DNA of 64,000 nucleotides, taken from the NCBI RefSeq assembly GCF_900111875.1, contig NZ_FOJU01000003.1, forward strand, positions 434,001 through 498,000, given 5' to 3'. This stretch comes from Poseidonocella pacifica. Its GTDB lineage: Bacteria; Pseudomonadota; Alphaproteobacteria; Rhodobacterales; Rhodobacteraceae. The notes beneath the pieces were generated by a model. That model ran no database searches and was not told the DNA's origin. It saw only the letters and a program-made list of their open reading frames with translations. A program made the position numbers and the translations under genes. This document shows, piece after piece, positions 1 through 8,922 of the stretch; within the stretch, counting starts at the first letter, position 1; every line of letters begins with the position of its first letter.

Positions 1-422
1 GGATCGGTGGAACGCAGGAAAACTACTACATGTGGCATGAGGGCGCGAAGCATTGGTCGGACCCGTGGCATTGGGCGCAGGCCGCGATCGTCGCCGCGTG
101 TCGAACCCATGGCGTGCTGCCGGTTGATGGGCCTTTCGGTGATTTCTCCGATGACGAAGGATTTCGCGCCCAAGCTCTGCGGTCCGCGACTCTTGGCATG
201 GTGGGGAAATGGGCGATCCACCCCAAACAAGTGGCACTCGCCAATGAGGTGTTCACCCCGTCGGAGGCGGCGGTGACAGAGGCCCGCGAAATCCTCGCCG
301 CGATGAAGGACGCACAAGCCCGCGGAGAGGGTGCAGCCGTCTACAAGGGCCGGTTGGTCGATATCGCCAGCGTTCGGCAGGCCGAGGTCATCGTGAAACA
401 AGCAGAACTGATCGAGGGATAA
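1..422 (+). CDS. mcl1: L-malyl-CoA/beta-methylmalyl-CoA lyase, 3' part
   Basis: Only the C-terminal 139 or so codons are present; the frame is open from base 3 and ends in TAA. Family members are about 320 residues, so more than half the gene lies before the window. The visible part has the family's WHEGAKHWSDPWHWAQ segment, PVDGPFGDFSDDEGF, and GKWAIHPKQV near the end, all typical of HpcH/HpaI-type CoA lyases of the Mcl1 group. Mcl1 reversibly cleaves L-malyl-CoA and beta-methylmalyl-CoA in the ethylmalonyl-CoA pathway for acetate assimilation in Rhodobacteraceae. The next gene is convergent, with its stop 6 bases away. I am sure of the family; the substrate assignment rests on close resemblance to Rhodobacter Mcl1. 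Confidence 0.9.
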   Translation, partial: IGGTQENYYMWHEGAKHWSDPWHWAQAAIVAACRTHGVLPVDGPFGDFSDDEGFRAQALRSATLGMVGKWAIHPKQVALANEVFTPSEAAVTEAREILAAMKDAQARGEGAAVYKGRLVDIASVRQAEVIVKQAELIEG

Positions 423-428
423 GCCGCC

Positions 429-881
429 TCAAGCACGCTCGTCCTTGGGGGAGCCCATGACCACATAGGAGGTTATGGAACTCACCTGCGGTAGAGTGCC
501 CAGCACCTCTGTATGAAAATGCTTGTAGGCGGCGAGGTCAGCACACTCGACCCGGAGCAGGTATTCGATCATGCCGGTGATATTATGGCACTCGCGCACC
601 TCTTCTGCTTGCGAAATGGATGCTTCAAACGCCTCTTGGCTGGCTTTGGAATGATCCGAGAGTCCGACACCGATATAGGCCGTGAACCCCTGCCCGAGCT
701 TCGTTCGGTCGATCACGGCGCGATAGCCCGCGATTACGCCCTCACGCTCCAGCGCCGTCACCCTGCGCAAACAGGCCGACGCAGAAAGACCGACCCGTTC
801 GGCCAGCTCTTGGTTGCTGATCCGGCCCTGCGCGGACAACTCGCGCAATATCTTGTCGGTTATGCGGTCAGATTTAAGCAT
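429..881 (-). CDS. Lrp/AsnC-family transcriptional regulator
   Basis: A 150-residue DNA-binding regulator. The N-terminal part (residues about 5-60) is a winged helix-turn-helix: ILRELSAQGRISNQELAERV followed by GLSASACLRRV. The C-terminal part is the RAM (ligand-sensing) domain, with VRECHNITG and the closing YVVMGSPKDER. I chose the ATG at 881 because it gives the usual family length; a GTG at 962 would add 27 unlikely residues and run into the neighbouring gene. It is transcribed away from a LysE-type exporter across a 74-base gap holding a clear inverted repeat, the classic layout of an Lrp-type regulator controlling an amino-acid exporter. The effector is unknown. Confidence 0.9.
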   Translation of the reverse strand: MLKSDRITDKILRELSAQGRISNQELAERVGLSASACLRRVTALEREGVIAGYRAVIDRTKLGQGFTAYIGVGLSDHSKASQEAFEASISQAEEVRECHNITGMIEYLLRVECADLAAYKHFHTEVLGTLPQVSSITSYVVMGSPKDERA

Positions 882-913
882 GGATTGCAAAACAATGCCG
901 TTTAGGTGTGAAA

Positions 914-946
914 TATGCAATTCCCTGCCACGCAATAGGGCGCATA
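914..946. promoter_or_regulatory. Inverted repeat, likely operator between regulator and exporter
   Basis: Arms TATGC (914-918) and CCCT (923-926) are mirrored by AGGG (937-940) and GCATA (942-946), centred at base 930 in the gap between the divergent Lrp-type regulator and LysE-type exporter. Lrp-family dimers bind AT-containing palindromes of this general size, so a shared operator is a reasonable reading. The binding itself is inferred. Confidence 0.5.
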
Positions 947-955
947 AAACGTGGC

Positions 956-1546
956 ATGACACTTGACCTCATCCTCGCCCTCGCCGGCTTCTGCCTCGTC
1001 ACCGTGATCACGCCGGGGCCGAACAACTTCATGCTTCTGGCGTCCGGCGCGAATTTCGGGTTTCGCCGCACTGTGCCGCACATGCTTGGAATCGGGCTGG
1101 GGTTTCCGGCGATGGTTCTGCTGGTGGGCCTTGGCGTAATGCGCCTCTTCGATGCATGGCCGGTGAGCTATACCGTGCTGAAGGTGCTTTCGGTGCTCTA
1201 CATGATATGGCTCGCATGGAAGATCGCCCATGCCGCACCGCCCGCGGAGGCGCGGACCGGCGGCCGGCCCCTCACCTTCCTGCAAGCGGCGGGGTTCCAG
1301 TGGGTCAACCCAAAGGCTTGGTCCATGGGCCTCGGAGCGATTACCCTTTATGCCGCAAGCCGGGATCTGACGGCGGTGCTCTTGGTTGCGGGGATGTATG
1401 TCGCGGTCGCCGTGGTCTCCACCACGAGTTGGACCATGCTGGGGCAACAGATGGGGCGCATCCTCGCGCGGCCCGCGCGGTTGCGGGTTTTCAACCGCAT
1501 CATGGCGGCCCTTCTGCTGATCACTCTCGTACCCGTCATGCTTTGA
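956..1546 (+). CDS. LysE/RhtB-family amino-acid exporter
   Basis: A 196-residue inner-membrane protein with about six hydrophobic segments. It opens with the family signature VITPGPNNFMLLASGANFGF (residues about 19-38), continues with GIGLGFPAMVL, and has QAAGFQWVNPKAWSM in mid protein, where LysE/RhtB members carry a conserved N-P-K motif. The family exports amino acids or related metabolites using the proton gradient. The ATG at 956 was chosen because the signature then sits at its normal distance from the N terminus. Divergent from an Lrp-type regulator that probably controls it. The exported substrate cannot be told from sequence. Confidence 0.88.
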   Translation: MTLDLILALAGFCLVTVITPGPNNFMLLASGANFGFRRTVPHMLGIGLGFPAMVLLVGLGVMRLFDAWPVSYTVLKVLSVLYMIWLAWKIAHAAPPAEARTGGRPLTFLQAAGFQWVNPKAWSMGLGAITLYAASRDLTAVLLVAGMYVAVAVVSTTSWTMLGQQMGRILARPARLRVFNRIMAALLLITLVPVML

Positions 1547-1551
1547 TCGAG

Positions 1552-1579
1552 TTGCATTGCGGATGCGATCCAATATATG
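1552..1579 (+). promoter_or_regulatory. Candidate promoter for accA
   Basis: TTGCAT (1552-1557) and TATATG (1574-1579) are separated by 16 bases, placing a start near 1586, about 27 bases before the accA ATG. The -10 is good and the -35 only fair; found by eye. Confidence 0.35.
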
Positions 1580-1612
1580 CCGCATAAGACATACTGGGCT
1601 TGGGAACTGGGC

Positions 1613-2575
1613 ATGACCAACTACCTCGACTTCGAAAAAACGCTGGCCGAGATCGAAGGCAAAGCCGAAGAACTGCGTGCCATCGCACGGCAGAACGATG
1701 CAATGGACGTGGACAGCGAGGCAGGCGCGCTTGACGTAAAGGCCGCCAACATGCTCGCTGACCTCTACAAGAACCTCACCCCATGGCGCAAATGTCAGGT
1801 CGCCCGACACCCGGACCGGCCCCATTGCAGCGATTACATCTCTGCCCTTTTCACGGATTTCACGCCCCTCGCCGGTGACCGCAACTATGCCGAGGATCTG
1901 GCCGTCATGGGCGGCCTTGCCCGCCTCGATGGACGGCCCGTGGTGGTATTGGGCCAAGAGAAGGGCAACGATACCAAAAGCCGGATCGAACGCAATTTCG
2001 GCATGGCCCGGCCCGAAGGCTACCGTAAGGCCTACAGGTTGATGGATTTGGCGGACCGCTTCGGCCTTCCGCTTGTCGCCTTGGTTGACACGCCCGGCGC
2101 ATACCCCGGCAAAGGCGCAGAAGAACGCGGCCAATCCGAAGCCATCGCGCGGGCAACCGAGAAGAGCCTGCAGATCGGCGTGCCGGTTGTGTCCGTCATC
2201 GTCGGCGAAGGGGGGTCAGGCGGTGCCGTCGCCTTTGCCACCGCCGACCGGGTCATCATGCTGGAACATTCGGTCTATTCGGTGATCTCCCCCGAGGGCT
2301 GCGCCTCGATTCTGTGGAAGGATCCCGACAAGATGCGCGAAGCGGCAGAAGCGCTGCGCCTGACGGCACAAGATCTCAAGAAGTTGGGTGTGATCGACAG
2401 GATCGTGTCTGAACCTCTGGGCGGGGCTCATCGTGATCGCAAGGCCGCGGTAGACGCAGTTGGCGTGGCTCTGACCGAAGCGCTCAAAGAGTTCGACGGC
2501 AAGGATGCCGGCACTCTGATCGCATCCCGCCGGCAGAAGTTCCTCGATATGGGCGCGAAGGGCTTGGCCGCCTGA
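1613..2575 (+). CDS. accA: Acetyl-CoA carboxylase carboxyltransferase, alpha subunit
   Basis: A 320-residue cytosolic subunit of acetyl-CoA carboxylase. With AccD it moves the carboxyl group from carboxybiotin to acetyl-CoA, giving malonyl-CoA for fatty acid synthesis. It starts [17 protein letters not shown], the normal AccA N terminus, and contains [18 protein letters not shown] and [11 protein letters not shown] (residues about 200-215), which form the oxyanion and CoA region, then [15 protein letters not shown]. Length matches the family. An upstream in-frame ATG at 1577 was rejected because it lies inside the candidate -10 region and adds non-family residues. It converges on aroC with only 4 bases between the stops. 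Confidence 0.97.
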   Translation: MTNYLDFEKTLAEIEGKAEELRAIARQNDAMDVDSEAGALDVKAANMLADLYKNLTPWRKCQVARHPDRPHCSDYISALFTDFTPLAGDRNYAEDLAVMGGLARLDGRPVVVLGQEKGNDTKSRIERNFGMARPEGYRKAYRLMDLADRFGLPLVALVDTPGAYPGKGAEERGQSEAIARATEKSLQIGVPVVSVIVGEGGSGGAVAFATADRVIMLEHSVYSVISPEGCASILWKDPDKMREAAEALRLTAQDLKKLGVIDRIVSEPLGGAHRDRKAAVDAVGVALTEALKEFDGKDAGTLIASRRQKFLDMGAKGLAA

Positions 2576-2579
2576 CCAG

Positions 2580-3680
2580 CTAGCCAATCTTCCCTCTGTT
2601 CGCGCCCACCTGACCCCGGTGCAACAGCACTTGATCGAGCAGGACACAGGCCATCATCGCCTCACCCACCGGCACGGCCCGAATGCCTACGCAAGGATCG
2701 TGCCGCCCTTTGGTGATGATTTCGGTCTCTTCGCCCGACCGGGTAATGGTCTTGCGCGGCGTAAGGATCGAAGAGGTCGGCTTTACCGCGAACCGCACCA
2801 CAACGTCCTGCCCCGTGGAAATCCCACCCAAGATGCCACCTGCATGGTTCGACGAATAAAGCGGTCCTTCCGGCCCCATCGTGATTTCGTCGGCATTCTC
2901 AGAACCGGTGAGCATGGCGGCGGCCATACCCTCCCCAATCTCAACACCCTTTACCGCGTTGATCGACATCATCGCGGTGGCAAGGTCGGTATCCAGCTTG
3001 GCATAAACCGGCGCGCCGAGCCCAGCAGGCATTCCCCGCGCCGTCACCTCGACCATCGCACCAACGGAATCGCCGCTTTTGCGCAGCGTGTCCAGATAAT
3101 CTGCCCAGTCCGCGGCCGCCTGCGCGTCGGGCACCCAGAAGGGGTTTCGCGCGATTTCGTCCCAGTCAAAGCGCGCCCGGTCGATCGCATGGGGACCCAT
3201 CTGCACCATATAGCCGGTGATGCGCAGGTCCGGAACCAGATCCGCCAAGGCCGCGCGCGCCACGCCGCCTGCGGCCACACGCGCGGCGGTTTCCCGCGCC
3301 GAGCTTCGCCCGCCCCCGCGATAATCCCGGATTCCGTATTTCTGCCAATAGGTGATATCGGCATGTCCGGGCCGGAATTTTTCGGCAATATCGCCATAAT
3401 CCTTTGATCGCTGGTCGGTGTTCTCGATCATCAGTTGGATGGGCGTCCCCGTTGTCTGCCCCTCGAAAACGCCTGAAAGGATGCGCACCTGATCGGCTTC
3501 GCGCCGCTGTGTGGTGTATTTGTTCTGACCCGGTTTACGCTGATCAAGCCAATGCTGGAGCATCTCCTCATCAATCGCGATCCCCGGGGGGCATCCGTCC
3601 ACGGTAGCGCCCAGTGCCGGACCGTGGCTTTCGCCCCAGGTCGTCACGCGGAAGAGATGGCCGAATGTATTGATGCTCAT
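2580..3680 (-). CDS. aroC: Chorismate synthase
   Basis: A 366-residue enzyme of the shikimate pathway; it turns 5-enolpyruvylshikimate-3-phosphate into chorismate using reduced FMN as a catalytic helper. The three family signatures are visible: [18 protein letters not shown] at residues 17-34, a middle [20 protein letters not shown] around 121-140, and [19 protein letters not shown] near the C terminus. The full length is normal. The start [20 protein letters not shown] is the standard one. It is single, convergent with accA, and its promoter must lie in the 101-base gap it shares with divergent ribF. Confidence 0.97.
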   Translation of the reverse strand: MSINTFGHLFRVTTWGESHGPALGATVDGCPPGIAIDEEMLQHWLDQRKPGQNKYTTQRREADQVRILSGVFEGQTTGTPIQLMIENTDQRSKDYGDIAEKFRPGHADITYWQKYGIRDYRGGGRSSARETAARVAAGGVARAALADLVPDLRITGYMVQMGPHAIDRARFDWDEIARNPFWVPDAQAAADWADYLDTLRKSGDSVGAMVEVTARGMPAGLGAPVYAKLDTDLATAMMSINAVKGVEIGEGMAAAMLTGSENADEITMGPEGPLYSSNHAGGILGGISTGQDVVVRFAVKPTSSILTPRKTITRSGEETEIITKGRHDPCVGIRAVPVGEAMMACVLLDQVLLHRGQVGANRGKIG

Positions 3681-3781
3681 GGGGCGCCTCGTGATCTGGT
3701 CGCCCGCGAGTAACAGACCGTCGCCGCGCGCGCAATTCCAGACCCTTGCACGCAGTCGCCCCGAAGGCTACCTGACCCGTC

Positions 3782-4720
3782 ATGCGAACCGTGCGAGATT
3801 ATCAATTTTTGAACCCCGACGACCGTGGCGCGAGCGCCGCGATCGGAAACTTCGACGGGGTGCACCTTGGCCACCGGGCCGTGATCGAGCTTGCGCGAAA
3901 AGCTGGCGAAGAGATCGGCGCCCCACTTGGAGTTCTGACCTTCGAGCCGCATCCGAGAGAATATTTTGCGCCAAGCTCCACCCCCTTTCGGCTCATGAAC
4001 CCCGAAGCCCGCGCGCACCGGCTGGAGCGCATGGGCGTGGCACGTCTCTATGAGTTGAACTTCAACGCGGCGTTGGCGGGACTCAGCCCTGCGGAATTTG
4101 CCGGGCAGGTGCTGGATGAGGGCCTCGGCCTGCGCCATGTCGTCGTGGGCGAGGATTTCCGTTTCGGAAAGGGCCGCGCGGGTGATGTCGAATTGCTGGG
4201 CACGCTTGGGGCTGAACTCGGGTTTGGCGTGACCGTCGCGGAAATCCTCGAAGGGTCCGTTGGCCGCGTCTCCTCCACCGCGATCCGGCAAGCGCTTACC
4301 GACGGGAAACCGCGCGACGCCGCCGCTATGCTGGGCCACTGGCACCGTGTCGAGGGCGAGGTGATCGGGGGCGAACAGCGCGGGCGGCAACTGGGCTATC
4401 CCACTGCCAACATGTCGATGGAGGGGCTGCACCTGCCGCGCCTCGGGGTTTATGCCGTTCTGGTGGATGTGCTCGACGGGCCTCACGCCGGGAATTACCA
4501 CGGCGTCGCCTCCCTCGGGGTGCGGCCCATGTTTGGTGAGAACAGCCCCAATCTGGAAACGTTCCTCTTTGATTTCTCAGGTGATCTCTACGGTGCGCAC
4601 CTCTCTGTCGCGCTGGTGGACTACTTGAGGCCTGAAGAAAAATTTGATGGTCTCGATGCGCTCATCGAACAGATGGATGCGGACAGCGCGCGCGCCCGCG
4701 ACATACTGGTGACCTTATGA
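3782..4720 (+). CDS. ribF: Bifunctional riboflavin kinase / FAD synthetase
   Basis: A 312-residue two-domain enzyme making FMN and then FAD. Residues about 15-165 are the FAD synthetase (nucleotidyltransferase) half, with AIGNFDGVHLGHRAVIE at the ATP site, FEPHPREYF, and VGEDFRFGKGR plus VSSTAIRQAL. Residues about 180-310 are the riboflavin kinase half, with GRQLGYPTANM, which holds the conserved P-T-A-N segment, and GVASLGVRP. The stop overlaps the next start in an ATGA, so the two are probably translationally coupled. FAD made here would serve ETF-QO, the acyl-CoA dehydrogenase and dihydrolipoyl dehydrogenase encoded nearby. Confidence 0.96.
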   Translation: MRTVRDYQFLNPDDRGASAAIGNFDGVHLGHRAVIELARKAGEEIGAPLGVLTFEPHPREYFAPSSTPFRLMNPEARAHRLERMGVARLYELNFNAALAGLSPAEFAGQVLDEGLGLRHVVVGEDFRFGKGRAGDVELLGTLGAELGFGVTVAEILEGSVGRVSSTAIRQALTDGKPRDAAAMLGHWHRVEGEVIGGEQRGRQLGYPTANMSMEGLHLPRLGVYAVLVDVLDGPHAGNYHGVASLGVRPMFGENSPNLETFLFDFSGDLYGAHLSVALVDYLRPEEKFDGLDALIEQMDADSARARDILVTL

Positions 4721-5190
4721 GCGATGATCCCATCGACCGCAGCGGCCTGCGTCCGCATTACTGGGAAACCGTCCCGCTCACCCGGATGACCCAGCGGGAG
4801 TGGGAAGCGCTCTGCGATGGCTGCGGGAAGTGCTGCCTGAACAAGCTGGAGGACGAGGACACCGGCGAAGTGGCATTGACCCGCGTCGCATGCCGCCTTC
4901 TCGACGACGCGACATGCCGGTGCTCACAATACCCCATCCGGCGGCAATTCGTTCCGGAGTGTATCCAGATCACGCCAAAGAGCATTGAGAAGCACGCCTA
5001 TTGGCTCCCCGAAACCTGCGCCTACAAACTCTTGTGGGAAGGGGAGCCGCTGTATCACTGGCACCCGCTACTGACGGGGACTGCTGAGAGTGTGCATGAC
5101 GCGGGCGTGTCCGTCCGGGGGCTGACCGTTTCCGAACACGAAATCGACGATGACGAGTGGGAAGACCACATAATCGAGGAGCCGCTCTGA
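4717..5190 (+). CDS. YcgN-family cysteine-cluster protein (UPF0260)
   Basis: A 157-residue soluble protein of the YcgN/YkgJ group. It has a cysteine-rich core, CDGCGKCCLNKLED (residues about 34-47), then ACRLLDDATCRCSQY and VPECIQITP, a pattern thought to hold a zinc or iron-sulfur site. The biochemical role is not known. Its start overlaps the ribF stop (ATGA) and its stop overlaps the threonine aldolase start (TGATG), so it lies in a tightly coupled three-gene run. The whole family length is present. Confidence 0.85.
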   Translation: MSDDPIDRSGLRPHYWETVPLTRMTQREWEALCDGCGKCCLNKLEDEDTGEVALTRVACRLLDDATCRCSQYPIRRQFVPECIQITPKSIEKHAYWLPETCAYKLLWEGEPLYHWHPLLTGTAESVHDAGVSVRGLTVSEHEIDDDEWEDHIIEEPL

Positions 5191-6227
5191 TGTTTTTCAT
5201 GTCTGACAATACCGGGCCCGCCCACCCGGCGATCATGCGCGCCTTGACCGAAGCGAACAGCGGATTCGCAGCACCCTATGGCGCGGATGACTGGACCGCC
5301 GCCGCGGTGGCAAACCTGCGCGACGTGCTCGAGGCACCGAAGGCTTCCGTCAATCTTGTGGCCACTGGCACCGCAGCAAACTCAATCGCGCTTGCCGCGC
5401 TCTGTCCGCCATGGGCGACGACTTTCTGCTCCTCGGTGGCCCATATCCACGAAGATGAGTGCAACGCGCCTGAATTCTACTCCGGAGGGGCAAAGCTTAC
5501 CCTCGTCGGGGATGGAGAGAAGCTGACACCTGAATCGCTCCGTGCGGCCATAGAGGCCGAAGAGATCCGCGGCGTACATGGGCCGCAGCGAGGCCCGGTC
5601 TCGATAACGCAAGCCACGGAAAAGGGAACGCTGTATTCCCCCGCAGAGATCCGCGCGATTTGCGATGTCGCCCACGGCTACGGCCTCAAGGTGCACATGG
5701 ATGGCGCACGGTTTGCGAATGCCGTGGTCAGTCTGGGGGTTACGCCCGCGGAACTCACGTGGAAGGCAGGCGTGGACGCCCTGTCGTTTGGTGGCACCAA
5801 GAATGGGCTGATGGGCGTCGAAGCGATCGTCATGTTCGATCCCGACCCGGACTGGGAGGTGCAGCTCCGCCGCAAACGCGGCGCGCACCTTTTCTCAAAG
5901 CAGCGCTTTCTCGGCGCGCAAATGGCTGAATACGTCAGGGACGGCCTCTGGCTTGAGACGGCGCGTGCGGCGAATGCCCTGTGCGCAACGCTGGCAGAGG
6001 GTCTTCGCGCCAAGGGCGCAGTGCTCGACTACGAGCCGGAGGCCAATATCATCTTCGCGCGGCTCCCCCGAAGCACGCACGCCCGGCTGCAGGCCGCCGG
6101 CGCGCAGTATTACCTGTGGGACAGCGCGCTCGATGGAGGGTCCGACGACGACATGCTGCTCGCGCGCTTCGTGTGTGACTGGTCGCTACCGCGGACATCC
6201 GTGGAGGAGTTTCTGAGCCTGCTCTAA
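5190..6227 (+). CDS. ltaE: Low-specificity L-threonine aldolase
   Basis: A 345-residue PLP enzyme that splits threonine or allo-threonine into glycine and acetaldehyde. Family marks: MSDNTGPAHPAIMRAL near the N terminus, AHIHEDECNAPEF around residue 82, HMDGARFANA (the aspartate that pairs with the PLP ring) and SFGGTKNGLMG, whose lysine forms the Schiff base with PLP. I chose the ATG at 5190, which overlaps the previous stop as TGATG; an upstream in-frame ATG at 5157 lies inside the previous gene. The stop shares bases with that of the convergent hydrolase (CTAA at 6224-6227). Confidence 0.93.
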   Translation: MFFMSDNTGPAHPAIMRALTEANSGFAAPYGADDWTAAAVANLRDVLEAPKASVNLVATGTAANSIALAALCPPWATTFCSSVAHIHEDECNAPEFYSGGAKLTLVGDGEKLTPESLRAAIEAEEIRGVHGPQRGPVSITQATEKGTLYSPAEIRAICDVAHGYGLKVHMDGARFANAVVSLGVTPAELTWKAGVDALSFGGTKNGLMGVEAIVMFDPDPDWEVQLRRKRGAHLFSKQRFLGAQMAEYVRDGLWLETARAANALCATLAEGLRAKGAVLDYEPEANIIFARLPRSTHARLQAAGAQYYLWDSALDGGSDDDMLLARFVCDWSLPRTSVEEFLSLL

Positions 6228-7009
6228 ACCCGGCTCAGAAATTCGGTCAAAGCCATGGCCGTAGGCTTCGGATGGGTAACGGGGACCATGTGCCGAGCGC
6301 TGGCGATCTCGACACGCTCGGCCTGCGGTATCCGCCGCGCCAAGCCTTGGTGAATGTCACGAATTATGGGCGGTGAGTCTGCCCCCTGCAACAGAAGAAC
6401 CGGCATCGTCAGCGGCTCAAGCGCGCCGGGGCGCAGAAGCCCCGCGCTATCGCCCACCAACATCTTCTCAGCTGCTGGTATCAGGTGAATCCGCTCGGAG
6501 GCGTAGGCTTTCTGGGCTTCTGGAAGAGCCTCCCACGGTCGCCCATCGCCCCACTCCGCCATAAACAGCCGCGCGGCGTCTTCAGATCGGCCTGCCTCCA
6601 AAGCGGCATTTATGGGCGAATGTACCGCATCGAACCGCGTTAACCCTGCCCCCTTGTCTTGTATGGCGACCGCGAAAAAGACCGTATCGATCAACGTGAG
6701 GCTGCGTACCAGATCGGGCCGCATGGCCGCGATGCGCAACGCAACAGTAGCCCCGAAGGAATGACCTATCAGGTGGAGGGGGCCGTCGATCAAATCGAGC
6801 GCGGCATGTGTCGAGAGGTGGTGGTAGTCCCCCTCCCCGTCCCAACCGGCGGAGCGCCCGTGGCCGGGAAAGTCCGGTGTCTGCATCGTGAGCGTATCGA
6901 GCAGATGGCTCGCTATCGGCCCCCACGCGCCACCATGGCTCAGGGAGCAATGCAGCAAAAGCGCCCGGTCGGACCCTCGCCCGACCGACCTCGTCGCAAG
7001 CTGAGGCAC
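6224..7009 (-). CDS. Alpha/beta hydrolase
   Basis: A 261-residue hydrolase of the alpha/beta fold. LLLHCSLSHGGAW (residues about 18-30) supplies the oxyanion region, TPDFPGHGRSAG follows, and GHSFGATVALR contains the nucleophile serine in G-x-S-x-G. A late aspartate in LLLQGADSPP and the histidine in SARHMVPVTHP complete a plausible Ser-Asp-His triad. No signal peptide, so cytosolic. It follows the DsbA-fold isomerase gene on the same strand with a 3-base gap, suggesting a shared transcript, perhaps for breakdown of an aromatic or ester compound. The substrate is not evident. Confidence 0.85.
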   Translation of the reverse strand: MPQLATRSVGRGSDRALLLHCSLSHGGAWGPIASHLLDTLTMQTPDFPGHGRSAGWDGEGDYHHLSTHAALDLIDGPLHLIGHSFGATVALRIAAMRPDLVRSLTLIDTVFFAVAIQDKGAGLTRFDAVHSPINAALEAGRSEDAARLFMAEWGDGRPWEALPEAQKAYASERIHLIPAAEKMLVGDSAGLLRPGALEPLTMPVLLLQGADSPPIIRDIHQGLARRIPQAERVEIASARHMVPVTHPKPTAMALTEFLSRV

Positions 7010-7012
7010 GAT

Positions 7013-7612
7013 CTAGATCTTGCCCGCGAGGTGCAAATCCAAATCCTCCAGCCGGTCCTGCCCCCAGAAGCGCTCGTCCTGATCCGTGATGTAAAAGGGC
7101 GCTCCGAACACGCCGCTATCCACCGCGCGTTCGAGATTGGCACCATAAGTTTCCGCGCCGGTGAGCAGACCGCTTTCGACGAGGCCGGGGTCGAACCCGG
7201 CGCCCGAAAGCGCCTCACGGATCACGTCATCTTCGGCGATATCCTTTTCCTCCGCCCAGCAGGCTCGAAGAATGGAATGGGTAAGGGCACCCAAATCGCC
7301 ACCGCCCGCATTTTGAGCAGCGATGATCGCATAAGAGGCCGGAGCCGCATTCGTGGGCCAATGGGCGGGCCGAAAGTTGATAGGCATATCCACTTTCGCC
7401 CTTTGGCGCTTGAGCTCCTGCATACGATATTCGAGGCGACTCTTGTGGCGATCTTTCGGAAGCGCGCCGCCCGTACGCGGAAAAGCGGCCATGATGTCAA
7501 ACGGGCGATATGTGATTTCTGCCCCGTGTTTCGCTGCAATCTCCTCTAGCCGGGTTCCGGCCAGATAGGTGAAGGGAGACAACACCGAGAAATAATAATC
7601 AATATGGGTCAT
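7013..7612 (-). CDS. 2-hydroxychromene-2-carboxylate isomerase (DsbA/kappa-GST fold)
   Basis: A 199-residue thioredoxin-fold protein of the DSBA oxidoreductase-like group. The start [16 protein letters not shown] has the serine that replaces the DsbA cysteine pair and activates glutathione in HCCA isomerases; [11 protein letters not shown] near residue 175 is the cis-proline loop. The prototype enzyme isomerises 2-hydroxychromene-2-carboxylate in naphthalene breakdown, but most chromosomal copies in Rhodobacteraceae have no proven substrate. It heads a two-gene unit with the alpha/beta hydrolase and has a candidate promoter 30 bases upstream. Confidence 0.82.
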   Translation of the reverse strand: MTHIDYYFSVLSPFTYLAGTRLEEIAAKHGAEITYRPFDIMAAFPRTGGALPKDRHKSRLEYRMQELKRQRAKVDMPINFRPAHWPTNAAPASYAIIAAQNAGGGDLGALTHSILRACWAEEKDIAEDDVIREALSGAGFDPGLVESGLLTGAETYGANLERAVDSGVFGAPFYITDQDERFWGQDRLEDLDLHLAGKI

Positions 7613-7640
7613 GCGGTCCTTCCGTCCCTGTCTATGCGGG

Positions 7641-7668
7641 ACCGTACCTGCATGCTAAGCGAAGTCAA
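7641..7668 (-). promoter_or_regulatory. Candidate promoter for the isomerase-hydrolase unit
   Basis: On the minus strand TTGACT (complement of 7663-7668) is followed after 16 bases by TACGGT (complement of 7641-7646). This predicts a start near 7634 and a leader of about 22 bases. The -35 is strong and the -10 weak. The -35 overlaps a small inverted repeat, GAAGT-CA-ACTTC. Confidence 0.35.
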
Positions 7669-7702
7669 CTTCACGAATCTGACATATGGGAACCGCCGCG
7701 CC

Positions 7703-8713
7703 ATGCCCTCCACCGCAGAACCGAAGCTCATCTCGGGCAACGCCAACATGCCCCTCGCCAAAGCCATCGCGCGGAGGATGTCGATGCATCGCGGCGTTAA
7801 CGTCGGACTCGTCGATGCTCGCGTCGAACGGTTTAATGACGGCGAGATTTTCGTCGAGGTTTTCGAGAATGTCCGCGGCGAGGATATGTTCATCCTCCAA
7901 CCGACGTCGAACCCCGCCAACGATAATCTGATGGAGCTACTGATCATTGCGGATGCGATGCGACGATCTTCCGCCCGGCGCACGACGGCCGTGATCCCCT
8001 ATTTCGGCTATGCTCGCCAAGATCGGCGCACCAAGGCGCGCACCCCGATCAGCGCCAAGCTCGTGGCAAACATGATCGTCGGGGCCGGTATCGAACGTAT
8101 CCTGACGTTGGACCTGCATGCCGCTCAGATCCAAGGTTTCTTTGATATCCCCGTGGACAACCTTTATGCCTCCCCGATCTTTGCGCTCGATATCGTCGCG
8201 CAATTCAAGGATCGGATGAGTGATCTCATGCTGATTTCACCCGATGTGGGCGGCGTTGCCCGAGCGCGCGAACTTGCCAAACGGGTCAATGCGCCCCTCG
8301 CCATCGTCGATAAGCGCCGAGAAAAACCCGGCGAAATTGCGGAGATGACAGTGATCGGGGATGTGACCGGCAAGACCTGCCTGATCGTCGATGACATTTG
8401 CGACACCGCCGGAACGCTCTGCAAGGCGGCGGAAGTGTTGCTTGAGAATGGTGCAGCGGAAGTGCACGCCTACATCTCCCATGGAGTTCTTTCCGGCCCC
8501 GCCGTCGGGCGGATCACCAATTCCGTCATGAAATCCCTCGTCATCACGGATACGATCGAAGCCACCCCAGATGTCAGCGCCGCGCCGAATATCCGCATCC
8601 TGCCGACTGCCCCGCTCTTTGCACAGGCCATCCTGAATATCTGGCATGGCACATCGGTGTCTTCGCTATTTGACACCGACACCCTTGCGCCTGCTTACGA
8701 AGGCATTCTGTAG
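7703..8713 (+). CDS. prs: Ribose-phosphate pyrophosphokinase
   Basis: A 336-residue cytosolic enzyme that makes PRPP from ribose 5-phosphate and ATP, the precursor of purines, pyrimidines, histidine and tryptophan. Visible marks are [16 protein letters not shown] at the N terminus, [10 protein letters not shown], the flexible-loop region [34 protein letters not shown], and the PRPP-binding loop [15 protein letters not shown] chose the ATG at 7703, which gives the family length; earlier in-frame starts add 33 residues unlike the family. PRPP made here is used by PurF, encoded 27 kb away. Confidence 0.96.
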   Translation: MPSTAEPKLISGNANMPLAKAIARRMSMHRGVNVGLVDARVERFNDGEIFVEVFENVRGEDMFILQPTSNPANDNLMELLIIADAMRRSSARRTTAVIPYFGYARQDRRTKARTPISAKLVANMIVGAGIERILTLDLHAAQIQGFFDIPVDNLYASPIFALDIVAQFKDRMSDLMLISPDVGGVARARELAKRVNAPLAIVDKRREKPGEIAEMTVIGDVTGKTCLIVDDICDTAGTLCKAAEVLLENGAAEVHAYISHGVLSGPAVGRITNSVMKSLVITDTIEATPDVSAAPNIRILPTAPLFAQAILNIWHGTSVSSLFDTDTLAPAYEGIL

Positions 8714-8883
8714 CCACCGGATAAGCGAAGCGCACACGCTCCACACCTTCCCGAATTCATTCGGTGGTGCCCGCGAGGGCGCTTCCGAATATATATAGCG
8801 TCGGCTCTATCTCCCATCAGGACTTAGCAGCGGCACCAGGGGCAGTAGAGTCGCAGCACTCTCCCCACTCTTGCGGCCAAACG

Positions 8884-8922
8884 AAAAGCCACCAGCCGGG
8901 AATACCCGGACTGGTGGCTTTT
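8884..8922. terminator. Bidirectional intrinsic terminator between prs and atpC
   Basis: A near-perfect hairpin: AAAAGCCACCAG (8884-8895) pairs with CTGGTGGCTTTT (8911-8922), and inside it CCGGG (8896-8900) pairs with CCCGG (8905-8909) across an AATA loop, with one unpaired A at 8910. T runs on both strands let it stop prs transcription on the plus strand and the ATP synthase operon on the minus strand. Confidence 0.9.
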
